NCBI GenBank assembly: GCA_963921935.1
Contig: OY998177.1
Coordinates: 104,027,015-104,091,014 of the forward strand
Length of the DNA stretch: 64,000 nucleotides
Direction: 5' to 3'
From: Galeruca laticollis
Taxonomy: Eukaryota > Arthropoda > Insecta > Coleoptera > Chrysomelidae
Below are positions 44,311 through 56,516 of this stretch, piece after piece. The notes under the pieces are model-generated. The model was given only the letters and a program-made list of their open reading frames with translations, was not told where the DNA came from and did not search any database. Positions within the stretch are counted from its first letter, which is position 1, and each line of letters begins with the position of its first letter. The position numbers were made by a program, and so were the translations under genes.

Positions 44311-46902
44311 CAAATGTAGCTTATTTTATTAGTAATGCCCTAAAACTTAGATATATAGATATTTGATGAGTGACAACCTGAAATATCGAAATGTCAAAGA
44401 CTATTACTTACTTATTAATTTTGTTTGTGGTTAGGACCCTTGCAATAAGATTTTGTAAATTTCTTAAACGTAATAGAGATAATAACAAAAAACAAATTTC
44501 AAGATGAAGAATTGTTTTAAAATAAATCGAGATTTTAAGTAACATTTTCATTTTGCAAAAGAAAATCTCGAAAAAATATTTTGCATTAAATTAGGTAAGG
44601 GATGCTAATGTCACCCCTTCATAATGTAACAGGGACATTTAAAAATTATCGGTGGTTAGTCCTTTGTGAATACACGATAATCACGAAATTTCAAATTTCT
44701 AACTTTACTTAAAATTGGGAAAAAAATTTAACATTATATTTACTGACCACCTTTGAGAAGTGATATCTGAAGAAATTTTGTTACACGAACGATACATCAT
44801 AATTTCATTCGAGCAATCACCACCTCAATATTCTCGCATGATTTTTTAGAAAGGAAAGTGTTGCTAAAGATCGCGTTTTGACCAGAGAAGGGCACATCAA
44901 AATCTTCAGCAACGAAAATAGGTTCAATAAGACAATTGAGGTTATATAAATGACGTGTAAAACATGCCTTGATATAATCATTTTATCACCACACAATAAA
45001 AATCAAACGCCCATTTAACTAGTCAGACGCGAAAAAAACATAAGATGATTAAAAATCTCGATGTCTGAGAAGAGCTGCCATCTCGTCACTTCACAATAAC
45101 AGATATTGTTGTTACGTAACGTATTTTTGATTCCCGACGCCGCGTTACAACAATCGCCGATTTCTCTCCCCCTGAAGACAAATTCTCAAAACGAGCTTGA
45201 CCACTACTTACCAGTGACCTTGTAATAACGCATATTGTTATTTTCTCACACATTTTGCACTTTCAATTTTGTTTGTTACGCTTTTTTCCCTACATATATT
45301 GCCAACAACTAAAAGTCATTTATATTATAATTATTATTGATATAATTGTTTGTAGCTACTTTAATTATGCTGATACCGATTATTGATATCTTGTAATAAT
45401 TGTAATAGTCATATAGGGTGAACCGTCAATGTAGAAGCGCTCGGTAAATTATACGAAATTTACATAATTTTTGGTGAATATTGATAAAAATAAACAAATT
45501 AGCGTATTGGCGATTAGAGAAAAATTTGGTGGGTCTCATTTTATCACTCACATATTTGAAACAAACAGTGATCAATCATCGTCAATCCTTTCAACCCTCA
45601 GCTAACGATTCGAAGCCTTCTCAGATCCTCTTTTTAAGGTGAATCACTTCTTATCTTTTTTTATTCTAGCTTATTCTTCTTTTTAGTTTGAAGAGATTGG
45701 ATCCTTGGTAAGTTACTGTTGATTAATGTTATTTCTATTAATTTTCTTAGCTTCTTTGGAAGGTTCTCCTTGTGTCCATTAGTGATTAGTATTTGGATAT
45801 ATTTCATTTCCATTTTGTATAAACTGAATAGAATTAATATCAATCTTGTGTGTCAATCTTTAGGTACTTACATTTATTCTAACTGTCACTAATTTTAATT
45901 TATATTTTCTGTGGTTAATGGACCAATATTTTCTCTCCAAAATCGTCTAAATATTGTAAGAGTATTGGAAATAATTCAGTGAATATTTTGTTAATTCAGT
46001 AAGAATATTAAAAAAATTGCTGTGGCCCATGCATAATTATATTATTGTTTTTTTTGGTCAGTAATAGCAAGAAAATCCTGTCTGTTTGAATTTTGGATCA
46101 ATAATAAATAGATACTTTAATCATGTCTGAAGAATTGATAGTTGTTATATGAGTTTCAAACATATTGGGCGAGTAATTAAAGATCTGAGCAGATTGATAT
46201 AGAATATTTCTTTGTCCAATTGTTTTTCTACTTTATTGGTGGCTACAAAATTTTTATTTTTCAACCAAGTAGAGTAGTGTTGTTCTATTTTTCGTTATAT
46301 ATTTTTTGCGCGATCGCTCTTTTTTGTTAATTTACAGCATTGATTGTTAGGACGGTAGGTTGTGTTTACTGGTTTCTAAGTCCAACACGTCGGTAAGTGA
46401 TCTACTTACCGTTCAAACGTCGGTGAGTAAGTTACTTACCGACGTCTTAGCCCTACATACATTCAAGTGGTCCTAAATAATATATTATTTCATAGCGATA
46501 CCTGGATTTTTCTGGACGTAATGCTTCACATCCTATTTGCCCCGCTTTTTCCACTTCAGTATCACTCTCACTCATTTTATATTAGTAAATTAATCGAAAA
46601 TTCAAGTTCAAAGTATAGACTTTAAAATATAATCTTAAGTTTCACAGTAAATACATTTGTTTATTGATAAATAACAAATGTTATAATTTAAGTCAATTAA
46701 ACTAATTAACTAAAAAAAGATTAGAGCGCAAATTCATATAAGTACTGTAATAATGGTAACTTTAACAACGTTTTTGTAAAAAATATATGTAAAATATATT
46801 GAAGTACAAAGAAAGTAAATACAATTAGAACACATTGTAAAGTAGCAGTGTGTGTGGACCTCGGGATAACCTATGTTAACCTATGGTGGTTTAACTATGA
46901 AA
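44311..46902. other. About 2.6 kb AT-rich DNA, no gene seen
   Basis: Only short unsupported ORFs. A pair of hairpins lies at 46398-46444 (separate entry). Confidence 0.45.
46398..46444. repeat. Double hairpin with CGGTAAGT arms
   Basis: CGGTAAGTGATCTACTTACCG is followed by GTCGGTGAGTAAGTTACTTACCGAC. Each half is a near-perfect palindrome, and the halves are imperfect direct repeats of each other. Confidence 0.7.
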
Positions 46903-46917
46903 CACCCTGTATACGGC
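46903..46917 (-). repeat. Isolated CAGGGTGTTTCAT tip
   Basis: The minus strand reads TATACAGGGTGTTTCAT, the same terminal motif as the MITE at 15676. The opposite end was not found. Confidence 0.35.
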
Positions 46918-49504
46918 ACTGCCATATCCAAACAAAAAATGGACAATATCAACTATATTTAGTTTTCCCAAAACGTCTTCCGTTTTATATAACAAATTTA
47001 GTTTTCTATATTTCAAGATCATTAGTAAACATTGTTGTTTTTAACTTTGATTTAATGAAAATAGTATTTTTGTAGATACTGAATTTTTCCGAATTTTTGT
47101 TTTAAGTGTAATAATGAGGTGATTCATCTTTAATCTTCTTTTTGAATCAAAGGTTTAAGTATTTTTTTAAAACAAAAATTTTGATCCAGATTATGGAATT
47201 TTGTTTAATATAACAGGATCATCGATTTTTATGTAATTTATAAAACTGTAACTAATTAGTCATAAATAAAATAAATTAGTTTTAAGAAAAAGATATGTAA
47301 GCAAAAAGCCCATTGACACATGACTATAAAGATAATATAAGAAGAGCAGATTTTTTAACATAATATTAAGAATTGATCACCACATGTGAACATTATTTTA
47401 ACCAAAATTGGCATAAACTGGTTGCCAATAATAATGCATAATATGTTTGTTAAGATAAGTTTACAGTGATGTTTTTATAGAGTAACGAGGTAGTAAATTC
47501 GTTGCTCGTAGTTTATTGATGTACAAGACACATTTGTTGGTTATGTAATCATCAATTATTTTTCACATGGAAGAAAAACGATCTTCCACGAAAAATTACC
47601 TATGAACGATTCAGTAAATAGTTTAAACTAGTGTTTATATATTTAAAAACCATTGTTAGTTTGTAGAATATACTTAAGGAGTAAATGAGTATTAAAACTG
47701 GTCCGCATTTCGGATGGTATAAAATCTTTGCTGTAAAAGCATTAGATCAAGTGATAAAATTTAGTGATTAGATTAGAATGTTCTATTTCTTGTTGGCGAT
47801 TTATGGGTTAATATGTGTGTTTATAAAAAGACCTAAGTCGGATTTATAAATGGTATTTATCATTGAATCATGTTTTTGCCTTCATAGTTTTCATGATTTC
47901 CTATTTATATAAAATTAGACTCATGTGCGAATTATTTCGTCGACAGATGAGTTGTGAACGTTAGTGGGTGAATATTTCTAACCTATTGTGTTATGAAAAG
48001 GGAAGGATATCTATGCTGGAACATAATAGAAGTTGTTTCTCTAGTATTACTAATTATTTATTTATTTCCGACCTTATGACGAGACATTGAATCGATGTAA
48101 GAAACTAAGAAATCCATTTTAGCTCCCACATACAATATCCAATTGAATAGGACCAAAGTACTTTGGTCTTGCAATTGTCATTATTCAGTAGTATTATCTT
48201 GGATGTATTATTATTGTTACAAAAATGTAATTTGGTTGTATGTAGAATGGTATACTAGTTATGTATAACTAAAATTCATATTTTCGCTTAAAATGTTTTG
48301 GAAAAAAGGATGGTTGGCAACTGTTTCAAAGAAAAATTCTTGAGTTGCGGTTTCAGGGTGGAACTTGGAACAATATGTTTTGGAGATGACATTTTCATGA
48401 AATGTTTTACAGAATTGAGTTCTAAAAAAACATTGCTGTAACAATATGTATCACATGACCAATATAATTCTAGTGGAAACACTTTGTACCTAGGAAATAA
48501 TGACAATGGCAAATTTTTTATTGATAAATAATATCTTGGAAACACATCATTGGCAAGTCGGCAACCGCCTACTTTATACAAAAATGCAAATATATATTAA
48601 ACTGATCGCCAAGTATGAATGTCACTTTTCGTTCTTTTCGAAGAAATTTAAATTATGTTATTTGAAATTGATTTCAATACGATCGCGCGAAAAATTGTAT
48701 AAGCATTTCGAACGTTACTGTTCTTAATAATTAATATACTAAGATTATATAATTGTCCGATATCCATGACCCTACCCTCCAAAAATAGTAAATCAGAGGG
48801 ATGGTCCATTTTTTATTATATATGATTATAATTTTTCTTAAGTACTTCTTTATTTTTTAGGTGTGTTTGTCAAATCCAAGAATCCCGTGATTTAATCTTG
48901 ACTCTACGAGTGAGTATAATTTTTTTTTAGTTGGATTTCTCTAGTATTGATTTGATTTATTGACAGTAATAATCGTAAGCATCTCGAAATGTCTCGAAAC
49001 AAGATTTTATCAGCATAATTATTACTAATGTAACTAAAGTGTTGAATAAAACATTCGGCTGTTATATTTGTCTACTGAGTGTCATCATTAGTTTGTAGTT
49101 CTGTTACTTTTTTTAAGAGCTATTTCCATTTGACTTATTATTCATTATGAACCATACATTTTTAGTGTGATTTTTAATTTGCACAATTTCATTTCAATAA
49201 TAATTTTTGATTCTTACTTTTATTAGGGGTTTCAATTTTTCTCTATACATATTTAAAATAAATGGCTTTCTTCAATATATCATCGGGATTTCTTGAATAT
49301 TCTCTATGTAAGATCGAGCTATAAAGTACACTTTATAAATCAAATCAGCGGGCGTAAAATGTCACTTTAACTCCCGCGGCTTGTTTGGCATCAGCGAGCG
49401 CTAAAGTAAAAGTTTTTTTGTGTTAAGTTTAGTAATACACAGATATATAACGGAATTTACACTCTCGACCCTTACTTTGTGGAATCTACCCAGATTACTG
49501 TTTT
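46918..49504. other. About 2.6 kb AT-rich DNA, no gene seen
   Basis: No recognisable protein, RNA gene or terminal repeat. Confidence 0.45.
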
Positions 49505-50083
<579 letters not shown>

Positions 50084-51156
50084 AAGGTTGGCAAATTAAT
50101 TTTGACTTTTGACGATGCGCGAGAAAGCCATACAACTTGACAACAATGTAAACGCAGTTACCGGGAAGAGCAGGCGACGTACATTTCGCATGCAAAGTTT
50201 TAAAGGTTGTGAGACTGCTAATACATACGATGGTACCAAAATATTTTGAATTTAAAATTAATAAATTGTGGCACAAGTATTATGCTATATAAAATCGAGT
50301 TTACAAATCAAAATAACATTATTGTGTTCTTTATTATTAATTAAATGAATATGGAAATAAAAACCATTAGATCTTTCTTCGAAAATTGGGGTTTTTTTGT
50401 ACAGACATAATTATTTATTGCTTCAAAAACCTTACGGGGAATTCTATAATTCCCATTTATTATTTTATGTGATGTAAATAATAAATAATAAATCGATTCC
50501 AAGAGACATAAATTTTCACCTCAATGTATTTTAAGTGGTCCCTTCTTAATATTCGTCATTGAGGTTTATTTGTATATAAATAGGGAGTCAGGTAGATTTT
50601 GTTGATAAAGCGTACAATATGATAAGGATTGTCAAGCGACTTTCTAAATTTAACAATGGCCAACAATTTTCCCTACCTGTTCGTAGTGATAGTATACCTA
50701 CCTGTTAATCTTTCTAAAAGTGTTATTCTTAATAATATGTAGTAGATAATAATGTGAACTTTCGTGTTTATACATAAAATTTGAAAAACAAATTGTGGGA
50801 TTCGCCTTTAGAGATGGTCTAATATATATATACTAATAATATAAATAAAATATTAAATCTTTTTTGTGGTAGATATTTCCACTTTCATATGTGAATTTTT
50901 GGGCTTTTTGCAAATATTTACTATGAAATTAGAACATCCCTCCACACTTTTTACAGAGTTAAGACTGGCAAAACAAAAAAATCTTGATTCTGGGTTCCGT
51001 CAATTATTGTTTATTTAGAACTATGTACAGATGTGCTACAAATATTATATAACTCTAGTGGAATTCTTCTCTAATATCTACAATTTTATAACACCTAATC
51101 ACATTTTTGCATTTGTTGCATTTAATGTATTCAGTCATACCACCTACAAACAAACA

Positions 51157-52308
51157 CTAGAATGGAAAATATGTTTTAGATGTACAGGGATCATCAACAG
51201 TAAAATAATGATGTGCATCTACAAATGGTTCTTCAAAATCACTTTCTATACCAACTTCATCATCCTCGCTATCTCCGTCTTCGACCAAATTAATAATAAT
51301 ATTATCTACAACTGTATCTAAATGTGGTTCATTTTTCATAAATTCATCTTTAATCTTTTTAACATGGTCATATCTAACTTTCCAATCATTTGCAGAAAAT
51401 GTGTCAAAAAATTCATTACAGAGTTCTTTAACCTTTGTAAAATTGAAAATAACATTTCGTTTGGCCACATATTCCTTAAGTGCCGCCCAAACACTTTCGA
51501 TCGGATTTAAGTCCGGGTGACAAGGGGGTAGCCTTAAAACTTGCAATCCATGTCGAATAAACAATTCATCAATTTTATAAGTTTTATATTGCGGTTTGTA
51601 TATTTTTGCAACGTTATAAAGATCCGGTTTTAACATTTGTTCACTGTAATATATGTTTCTTTCAGAAAACCAGTTTTTAATTGTTGTTTAGTCCAAGCAG
51701 TCGTAGATAATGTTTCATTTAGAACATTGTGATATGGGGCGTTATCAATTACCACAACAACGTTTTTTGGTAGATTTGGAATAAGTTTTTCTTGTACTCA
51801 CTTCTCATAATTTTCGTACGCTATTTCATTATGATAAGTTCCTGTTTTTGACTGGGATTTCCACATAATACCAGCATTAGGTACAAAACCATTTTCACTT
51901 TCTGAATGCACAATGATGAGCCTATTATCTTTTGAAACGGGCTTTTTTAATCCTTCGCTACTCTTGTCGCTCCATCCTTTAAGGTGCGTGTGACATGAAT
52001 GAATGTATTTTTCATCTATATAAATGATGGGTTTGTTCTGTCCTCTGCACTTTTTTAGTGTTTCTTAAATATAGTAGGCGTAAAGGTCTGATTTCGTGAC
52101 GTTCCATTAACAAACTTCTGTTGTTTCTCCTGTTGGTCCAACGAAAACCCAAAGAATGTATTTGTTTCCGCAGAGATTCCCGACTTCCTGTGAAGCCATA
52201 ACTATCTGCAAAGGTTTGGTGTACATTTCTTAACGTTGGTACTTTTTTCTCGGATATGTGATAATTTATTATGCACCTTCTAAGCACAGTTTTGTCGAAT
52301 TGATCCAT
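51157..52308 (-). pseudogene. DDE transposase (Tc1/IS630-like), main exon, broken
   Basis: Starts with a DNA-binding region (DQFDKTVLRRCIINYH, VPTLRNVHQTFADSYG, ESLRKQIHSLGFRWT). The catalytic blocks are IIYIDEKYIHS (first Asp, about 52020), VVVVIDNAPYHNV (second Asp, about 51750) and RLPPCHPDLNPIESVW (third residue Glu, about 51530). These match the DDE_3-type transposases widespread as repeats in arthropod genomes. The tail is acidic (EDGDSEDDEVG). A stop near 51795 and frame changes near 52060 and 51660 break it, but all three catalytic residues survive. Confidence 0.82.
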
Positions 52309-52882
52309 ACGGATTCTAGACGTTCTTTAGTTTTTTAGTAGGCACATCAGTGTCACCAGTACTTCCTGCCATAGCTACTCATGTGTATTTTATACAAATA
52401 AAAAGAGGATTATTTAAATTTGTTTTCAGTTACCCTTCTTTGAAATACAAATTTTTGTCGTGATTTACGTCCTTTTAAAAGAAATATTAAATTCAATAAT
52501 ATTATATTACGTTTCAGTTCATTAGTTGTTTTAAACGATCTTTAAATTTTAGTTGAAACATATTTTAATATGACCAATTGTAACCGGAATCAGAAGATGG
52601 TTCAAAACTGAAACGTAATAGAGATATGAAATGAGAATAATAATTATAATTATAAGCTAAAAAACATATTGTATTTAAATAGGTATCTAACACAAAATAA
52701 ACCTTTCATATAATCCTGTAGACAGAACCAGAATAGTTATTTATGCAACAAGTGCATAAAGTGGTGCTTTGTATCACGAATGGAAAAATTGACGCTTGAG
52801 TTGCAAGCGCGATAAAAACCAAAAAATGTCTCATTTAGGTTGCTCTATATGGACTAAAAATGGCGTCGATTTGTTTGCAATA

Positions 52883-54049
52883 AGTTTGTTCCTACACGAG
52901 TCAGAAACAGTCCTCGACAGTCCAGATTCTGCGCAGTTGACCGCGACGCGTTCCTACAAAGGTAGCTGATAGTCCGCAAACAGTTTGTAAGTTCCAACAA
53001 TTTTTTCGGATGGTTGGCTGACTGACAGAACTGTTTGAGGATAATTTGCCAGTAACTTGTCGGGAAGATGCGCAGTCAGCTTTTACCGCAGTCTTGACAT
53101 TTGATTTGACTGAGATTGTAAATAATTTGTTGCTTGGTTTTATATTATATGTGTTATAAACTATAATTATTTTCTAGTTTATTTCAATTGTAATAAAGTC
53201 GAAAATAACTTTACTGCCAAACAATTCAACTAGCAGGAGTTTCTAAAACATTATAGAGTTAGCAGTGAATTAATTAATTCAATTTCTGAGCAATTTGCTG
53301 CTAGTGATAGATTTAATATTACCTACTATTTTAGTAACATAGGTGTTATCATGTTTCTAAAAAAATAAAATAGTGCAATTTTGAAAGTAATATTATTATT
53401 AGAAAAATGGCTCGTTGCAGTCTTCAGAATTTTGTTTGTTTAGAAGGTAACAGCCTAAGCTATAAACTAGAATATAGACAATGTAAAAATAATATATATA
53501 ATGAAGCATCAAAATCTCTGTATTATAAAGTATCTGCCTTAGTTACGAACATATTTAATCTAAAAAGTAGTAAATACACTTAAATTTTTTAGAAAAAATG
53601 TCTATATAAAACTTGTAGAACAAACTGAGCATGTTCTTTTTTTAATAGTTGTTTCCTCATTTTCAATAGTATATTTCTTTCTTGCAAAAGTGAGTTTTTT
53701 AATTACATAGATTTTAATTTGTCTTTCTATTTCAACCTATTCTTTCCCAATTTGTAACCTCTCCTTGTGAAATGTCCTCTTATCTTTCCTCATTTGATCT
53801 AAACTTATGCTTCTATTGGCTAGGGGTGATCGCTTTCAAACCTCAATAAATATTTGAATCATAAAATAAATAAATTTGAATTTTGAACATACAATGCAGG
53901 TTATGTTTTCTATCTTCTGTGCAAAAGCCGAGAGCAGGAAGTTAGATTCGTTGACGTGTCAGGCGCTCCAACAATTATTTTGACATGCGCAGTAGAAGCT
54001 GTTCGCTACCGGTTGCTAACTTGTCAGAACTTTCTTGTGGTAACAAACC
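52883..54049. mobile_element. Nested non-coding element in the transposase intron
   Basis: Left end AGTTTGTTCCTACACGAG, right end (minus strand) GGTTTGTTACCACAAGAA. TA flanks both sides (52881-52882, 54050-54051). A TGCGCAGT motif recurs inside both ends (52930, 53070, 53983). No coding capacity recognised, so it is a candidate MITE. Confidence 0.45.
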
Positions 54050-54791
54050 TAATGATGACATAACGGTGCATAAAATTGTCACATGAGTGCATAAAATACT
54101 TTTTATAATTCGCGTATAGAGAAGACTTCATTATAACATTGTTAAGAGTGTCACAATGAAGTTCTTTGAACACTATTATAGTAATTTTTAGTGTACAGTT
54201 GGTTATTGCATTTAGTTATACTTTTATTTGACATTTGACTTTAACCTTGACACAAATTATAAATAAAATGGTCTAGCGTTGTTCTAGCTAGCAAATTATT
54301 ATATTAAAGGTAAATTAGAATGATTTATATATTAAAAATATTAATGAATAAAGTACGCTAACGTTTATTTATCAATTGCTTATTTTTATATTGTATAGAA
54401 TCAATATATAGGTATACAAAACGTTCGATTTTTGGGATAAATTACCAAATATCTATGTGAAGATGTATTACAGAAATAATTCTGTTCATGATATAATATA
54501 AATAGATCGCAAGAGCATATACGAAGAAGCTCTTTTTTAAACATAATCATCCTCTTTTTGCTTAAATGAAAGTTTGTTTACAATTTACACAATTATTCGG
54601 TTATAATATGTCAAATGTCAGAAGTGCTAAATAAAAACTTCTGTGATCTGACCAATTAGGAATCTACAGAATTGCCATCGTAAATTCAAACCACTCCTTC
54701 TAGCTTAAAAACAGGGATTATATGAAATTCTATTTCATTTGAATAATTAAATAAATGCGAATTATAAAAAATATTGTGTAAATCTTGTGCC

Positions 54792-54882
54792 AAAATGACT
54801 TTCTGTGGTACTCGTGATTTGCACAACTCACCGCTTCGCGGTTCGTTGTGCAAACTTCACTCGTACTACAAAACGAGTCATT
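54792..54882. repeat. Imperfect 91-bp palindrome
   Basis: Left arm AAAATGACTTTCTGTGGTAC and GATTTGCACAAC; right arm GTTGTGCAAAC and GTACTACAAAACGAGTCATT. An inner CCGCTTCGCGG hairpin forms the loop. It could be a MITE core or fused transposon tips. Confidence 0.6.
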
Positions 54883-55058
54883 GTGACTCTTGTTTTACAA
54901 ATAACTATTGTCTCACCCTAATATCACTTCTTTAAATCGTTTAACAAATAAATATTTTATGTACGAAAATCGATTTAAAAAAATTACTATCGAGTGTAAA
55001 TTTGTTAAATAATTACTTTCTTTGGTTTAAAAATTTTATTGCAATGATTAAAACTTAC

Positions 55059-55187
55059 TTTTGGTAATGGAATTGTCGACTTGCCATTGTTTGCCACTTC
55101 TGTCATGAAATTTAAAACGTTCATAATTATTTCACGACACTGCTCACTCAACTTTTTATGAACAACTTTACTTTCTGGAGTCGCCAT
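55059..55187 (-). CDS. Probable first exon of the same DDE transposase
   Basis: A 43-codon exon beginning MATPESKVVHKKLSEQCREI and ending IPLPK at a GTAAGT donor (55058). N-termini of related DDE_3-type transposases have this shape (a short SREII.NVL..F segment, then a splice). It lies 170 bp inside the right terminus, in the position expected of the 5' end. Its downstream partner region near 52310-52400 is damaged by a stop, so the joined gene is not functional. Confidence 0.55.
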
Positions 55188-55359
55188 AACAAGTTAGTAT
55201 TGCACAACCCCGGTAATCACACTTTTCTCTGAGCTGTACTGTCGAAACGAGCTTACGAATTCTACCAGCAAAGTGAGCTCTTGCAATCCGCATACGACTT
55301 TGCTACGGCGCATCGGAATTTGCCAAACTTCCGGCTGCCAAAATCAATTTGCCAACCTG

Positions 55360-55620
55360 TAAGGGTTCACTGTATCTTATTTAAATATATCTGAGGGTTT
55401 GACCCAAGTAGACAGCATCGCATTCTGGACATTTAAATTTATATTTACCAGACTTCTTCAATGGGGATATTTATGTTTTTACATTTAACAATTTTCTACT
55501 CACATTACTTCTTAAATTATAATTTTTCTACAGGAACATAGATATAACTAAAGAAATTACAGGCTTTGTTTAAATTAACCAAATATCTAAACACTATTGA
55601 TTGCTTTATGGATATTTTCT
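55360..55620 (-). mobile_element. Penelope-like element, copy 2, right part
   Basis: Continues copy 2 after the inserted transposon: GGGTTCACTGTATC, TTGACCCAAGTAGACAGCAT and CTGGACATTTAAATTTATAT match copy 1 at 36035-36120. Encodes the GIY and YIG half of the endonuclease (LKKSGKYKFKCPECDAVYLG-like). Gly-Ile-Tyr reads GKY here, so the motif is damaged. Confidence 0.72.
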
Positions 55621-56085
55621 TTTTTTATATAAATGACGTTAGATTAACCTAAAATTTGTTAAATAGAAGAAGAATTTGAAATTGAAAGATTTTGATGATT
55701 TCTATATATTATTACCTATTATCTACTCTTGAAAAATCACTAGATTTTTTCCTCAAATTTTTATACTGTTTTGACAACCAAATATCCTATTTTATTACAA
55801 TTAAAATCATATCTTTAATCTAAAATGTCATTTAAAAACTCTATTTTCCCTATCTACATATTTACTCAGTTTCAATAAAAACTAGGAATAATTTATTTAT
55901 TTATTAAAACTCAATTCAATTCAATTATTATTGTCCAATCTCCAAGATATTTGATAAATTAAATGAGTTGCGTGGTAAATTTTCACAGTTACCAAGAATT
56001 AGAATACCTACTTTTAGAATTATTGTCATTAATATCAAGTCAAATTGAGTGATTGTAGATCGGATATTAAATTCTCCTGAGGCAT
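55621..56085. other. No gene seen
   Basis: AT-rich. May be upstream Penelope sequence too decayed to read. Confidence 0.4.
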
Positions 56086-56089
56086 TTTT

Positions 56090-56470
56090 TAAAGCAGCTT
56101 CCGCTTTTTATATATGTTAGGATCAGTTGATTTTAAAATAGCTGCTCCTGGATAAATCAATCTTATTCCAAATGTACGATTAGCAGGATAAGCAATAATT
56201 TTGTAAGGAATTTGCCATGCCTACTTTATTAGGTTTTTGTATGTAGCTTCTTGGGGATTTGTTGTCCCATTTCTCTTGTTGGAATAATTACACAGGTCTG
56301 CGAAAAAATTTTTTTTGTCAGCTGCATGAGATAATTTTACTGAATTATATGTTTTAAAGTGCGTTGATTTCAAAAGTGATGGCCATTTTTTTCTATCACC
56401 TAAGGACTTTTTGCAAATTCGAACACAAAAAATTGGTTAAAGCACTCATTTATTCAAAATTTTCAAACAA
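56090..56470 (-). pseudogene. Unrecognised coding remnant, about 125 residues
   Basis: The minus strand from about 56455 reads a coherent protein with one internal TAG (near 56225): CKKSLGDRKKWPSLLKSTHF, KLSHAADKKNFFADLCNYSN, KRNGTTNPQEATYKNLIK, stop, AWQIPYKIIAYPANRTFGIR, LIYPGAAILKSTDPNIYKKR. It ends at a TAA near 56100. Composition and length argue against chance in such AT-rich DNA. I do not recognise the family. It lies just downstream of, and on the same strand as, the uncharacterised gene at 56517-58079, so it could be its neighbour within one repeat unit. Confidence 0.45.
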
Positions 56471-56516
56471 TAAATATATTTTTAAAGCAAACGAAACATT
56501 ATTTTAATACATATAC

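Larger units (their letters stand above)
50084..55359 (-). mobile_element. Tc1/mariner-superfamily element, 5.28 kb, inside Penelope copy 2
   Basis: Left end AAGGTTGGCAAATTAATTTT and right end (minus strand) CAGGTTGGCAAATTGATTTT. TA lies at both flanks (50082-50083, 55360-55361). The uninserted site is readable in Penelope copy 1 as GCTCGTAAGTGTTCACTG. Matching TIRs are about 21 bp. The transposase is on the minus strand, with exon 1 near the right end and the main exon about 2.7 kb away. The unusual length is partly due to secondary insertions in that intron. Confidence 0.82.

Noticed and set aside
48259..48727. Overlapping ORFs on both strands as a possible gene
   Set aside because: No conserved motif or splice structure; the frames look like random openings in AT-rich DNA.
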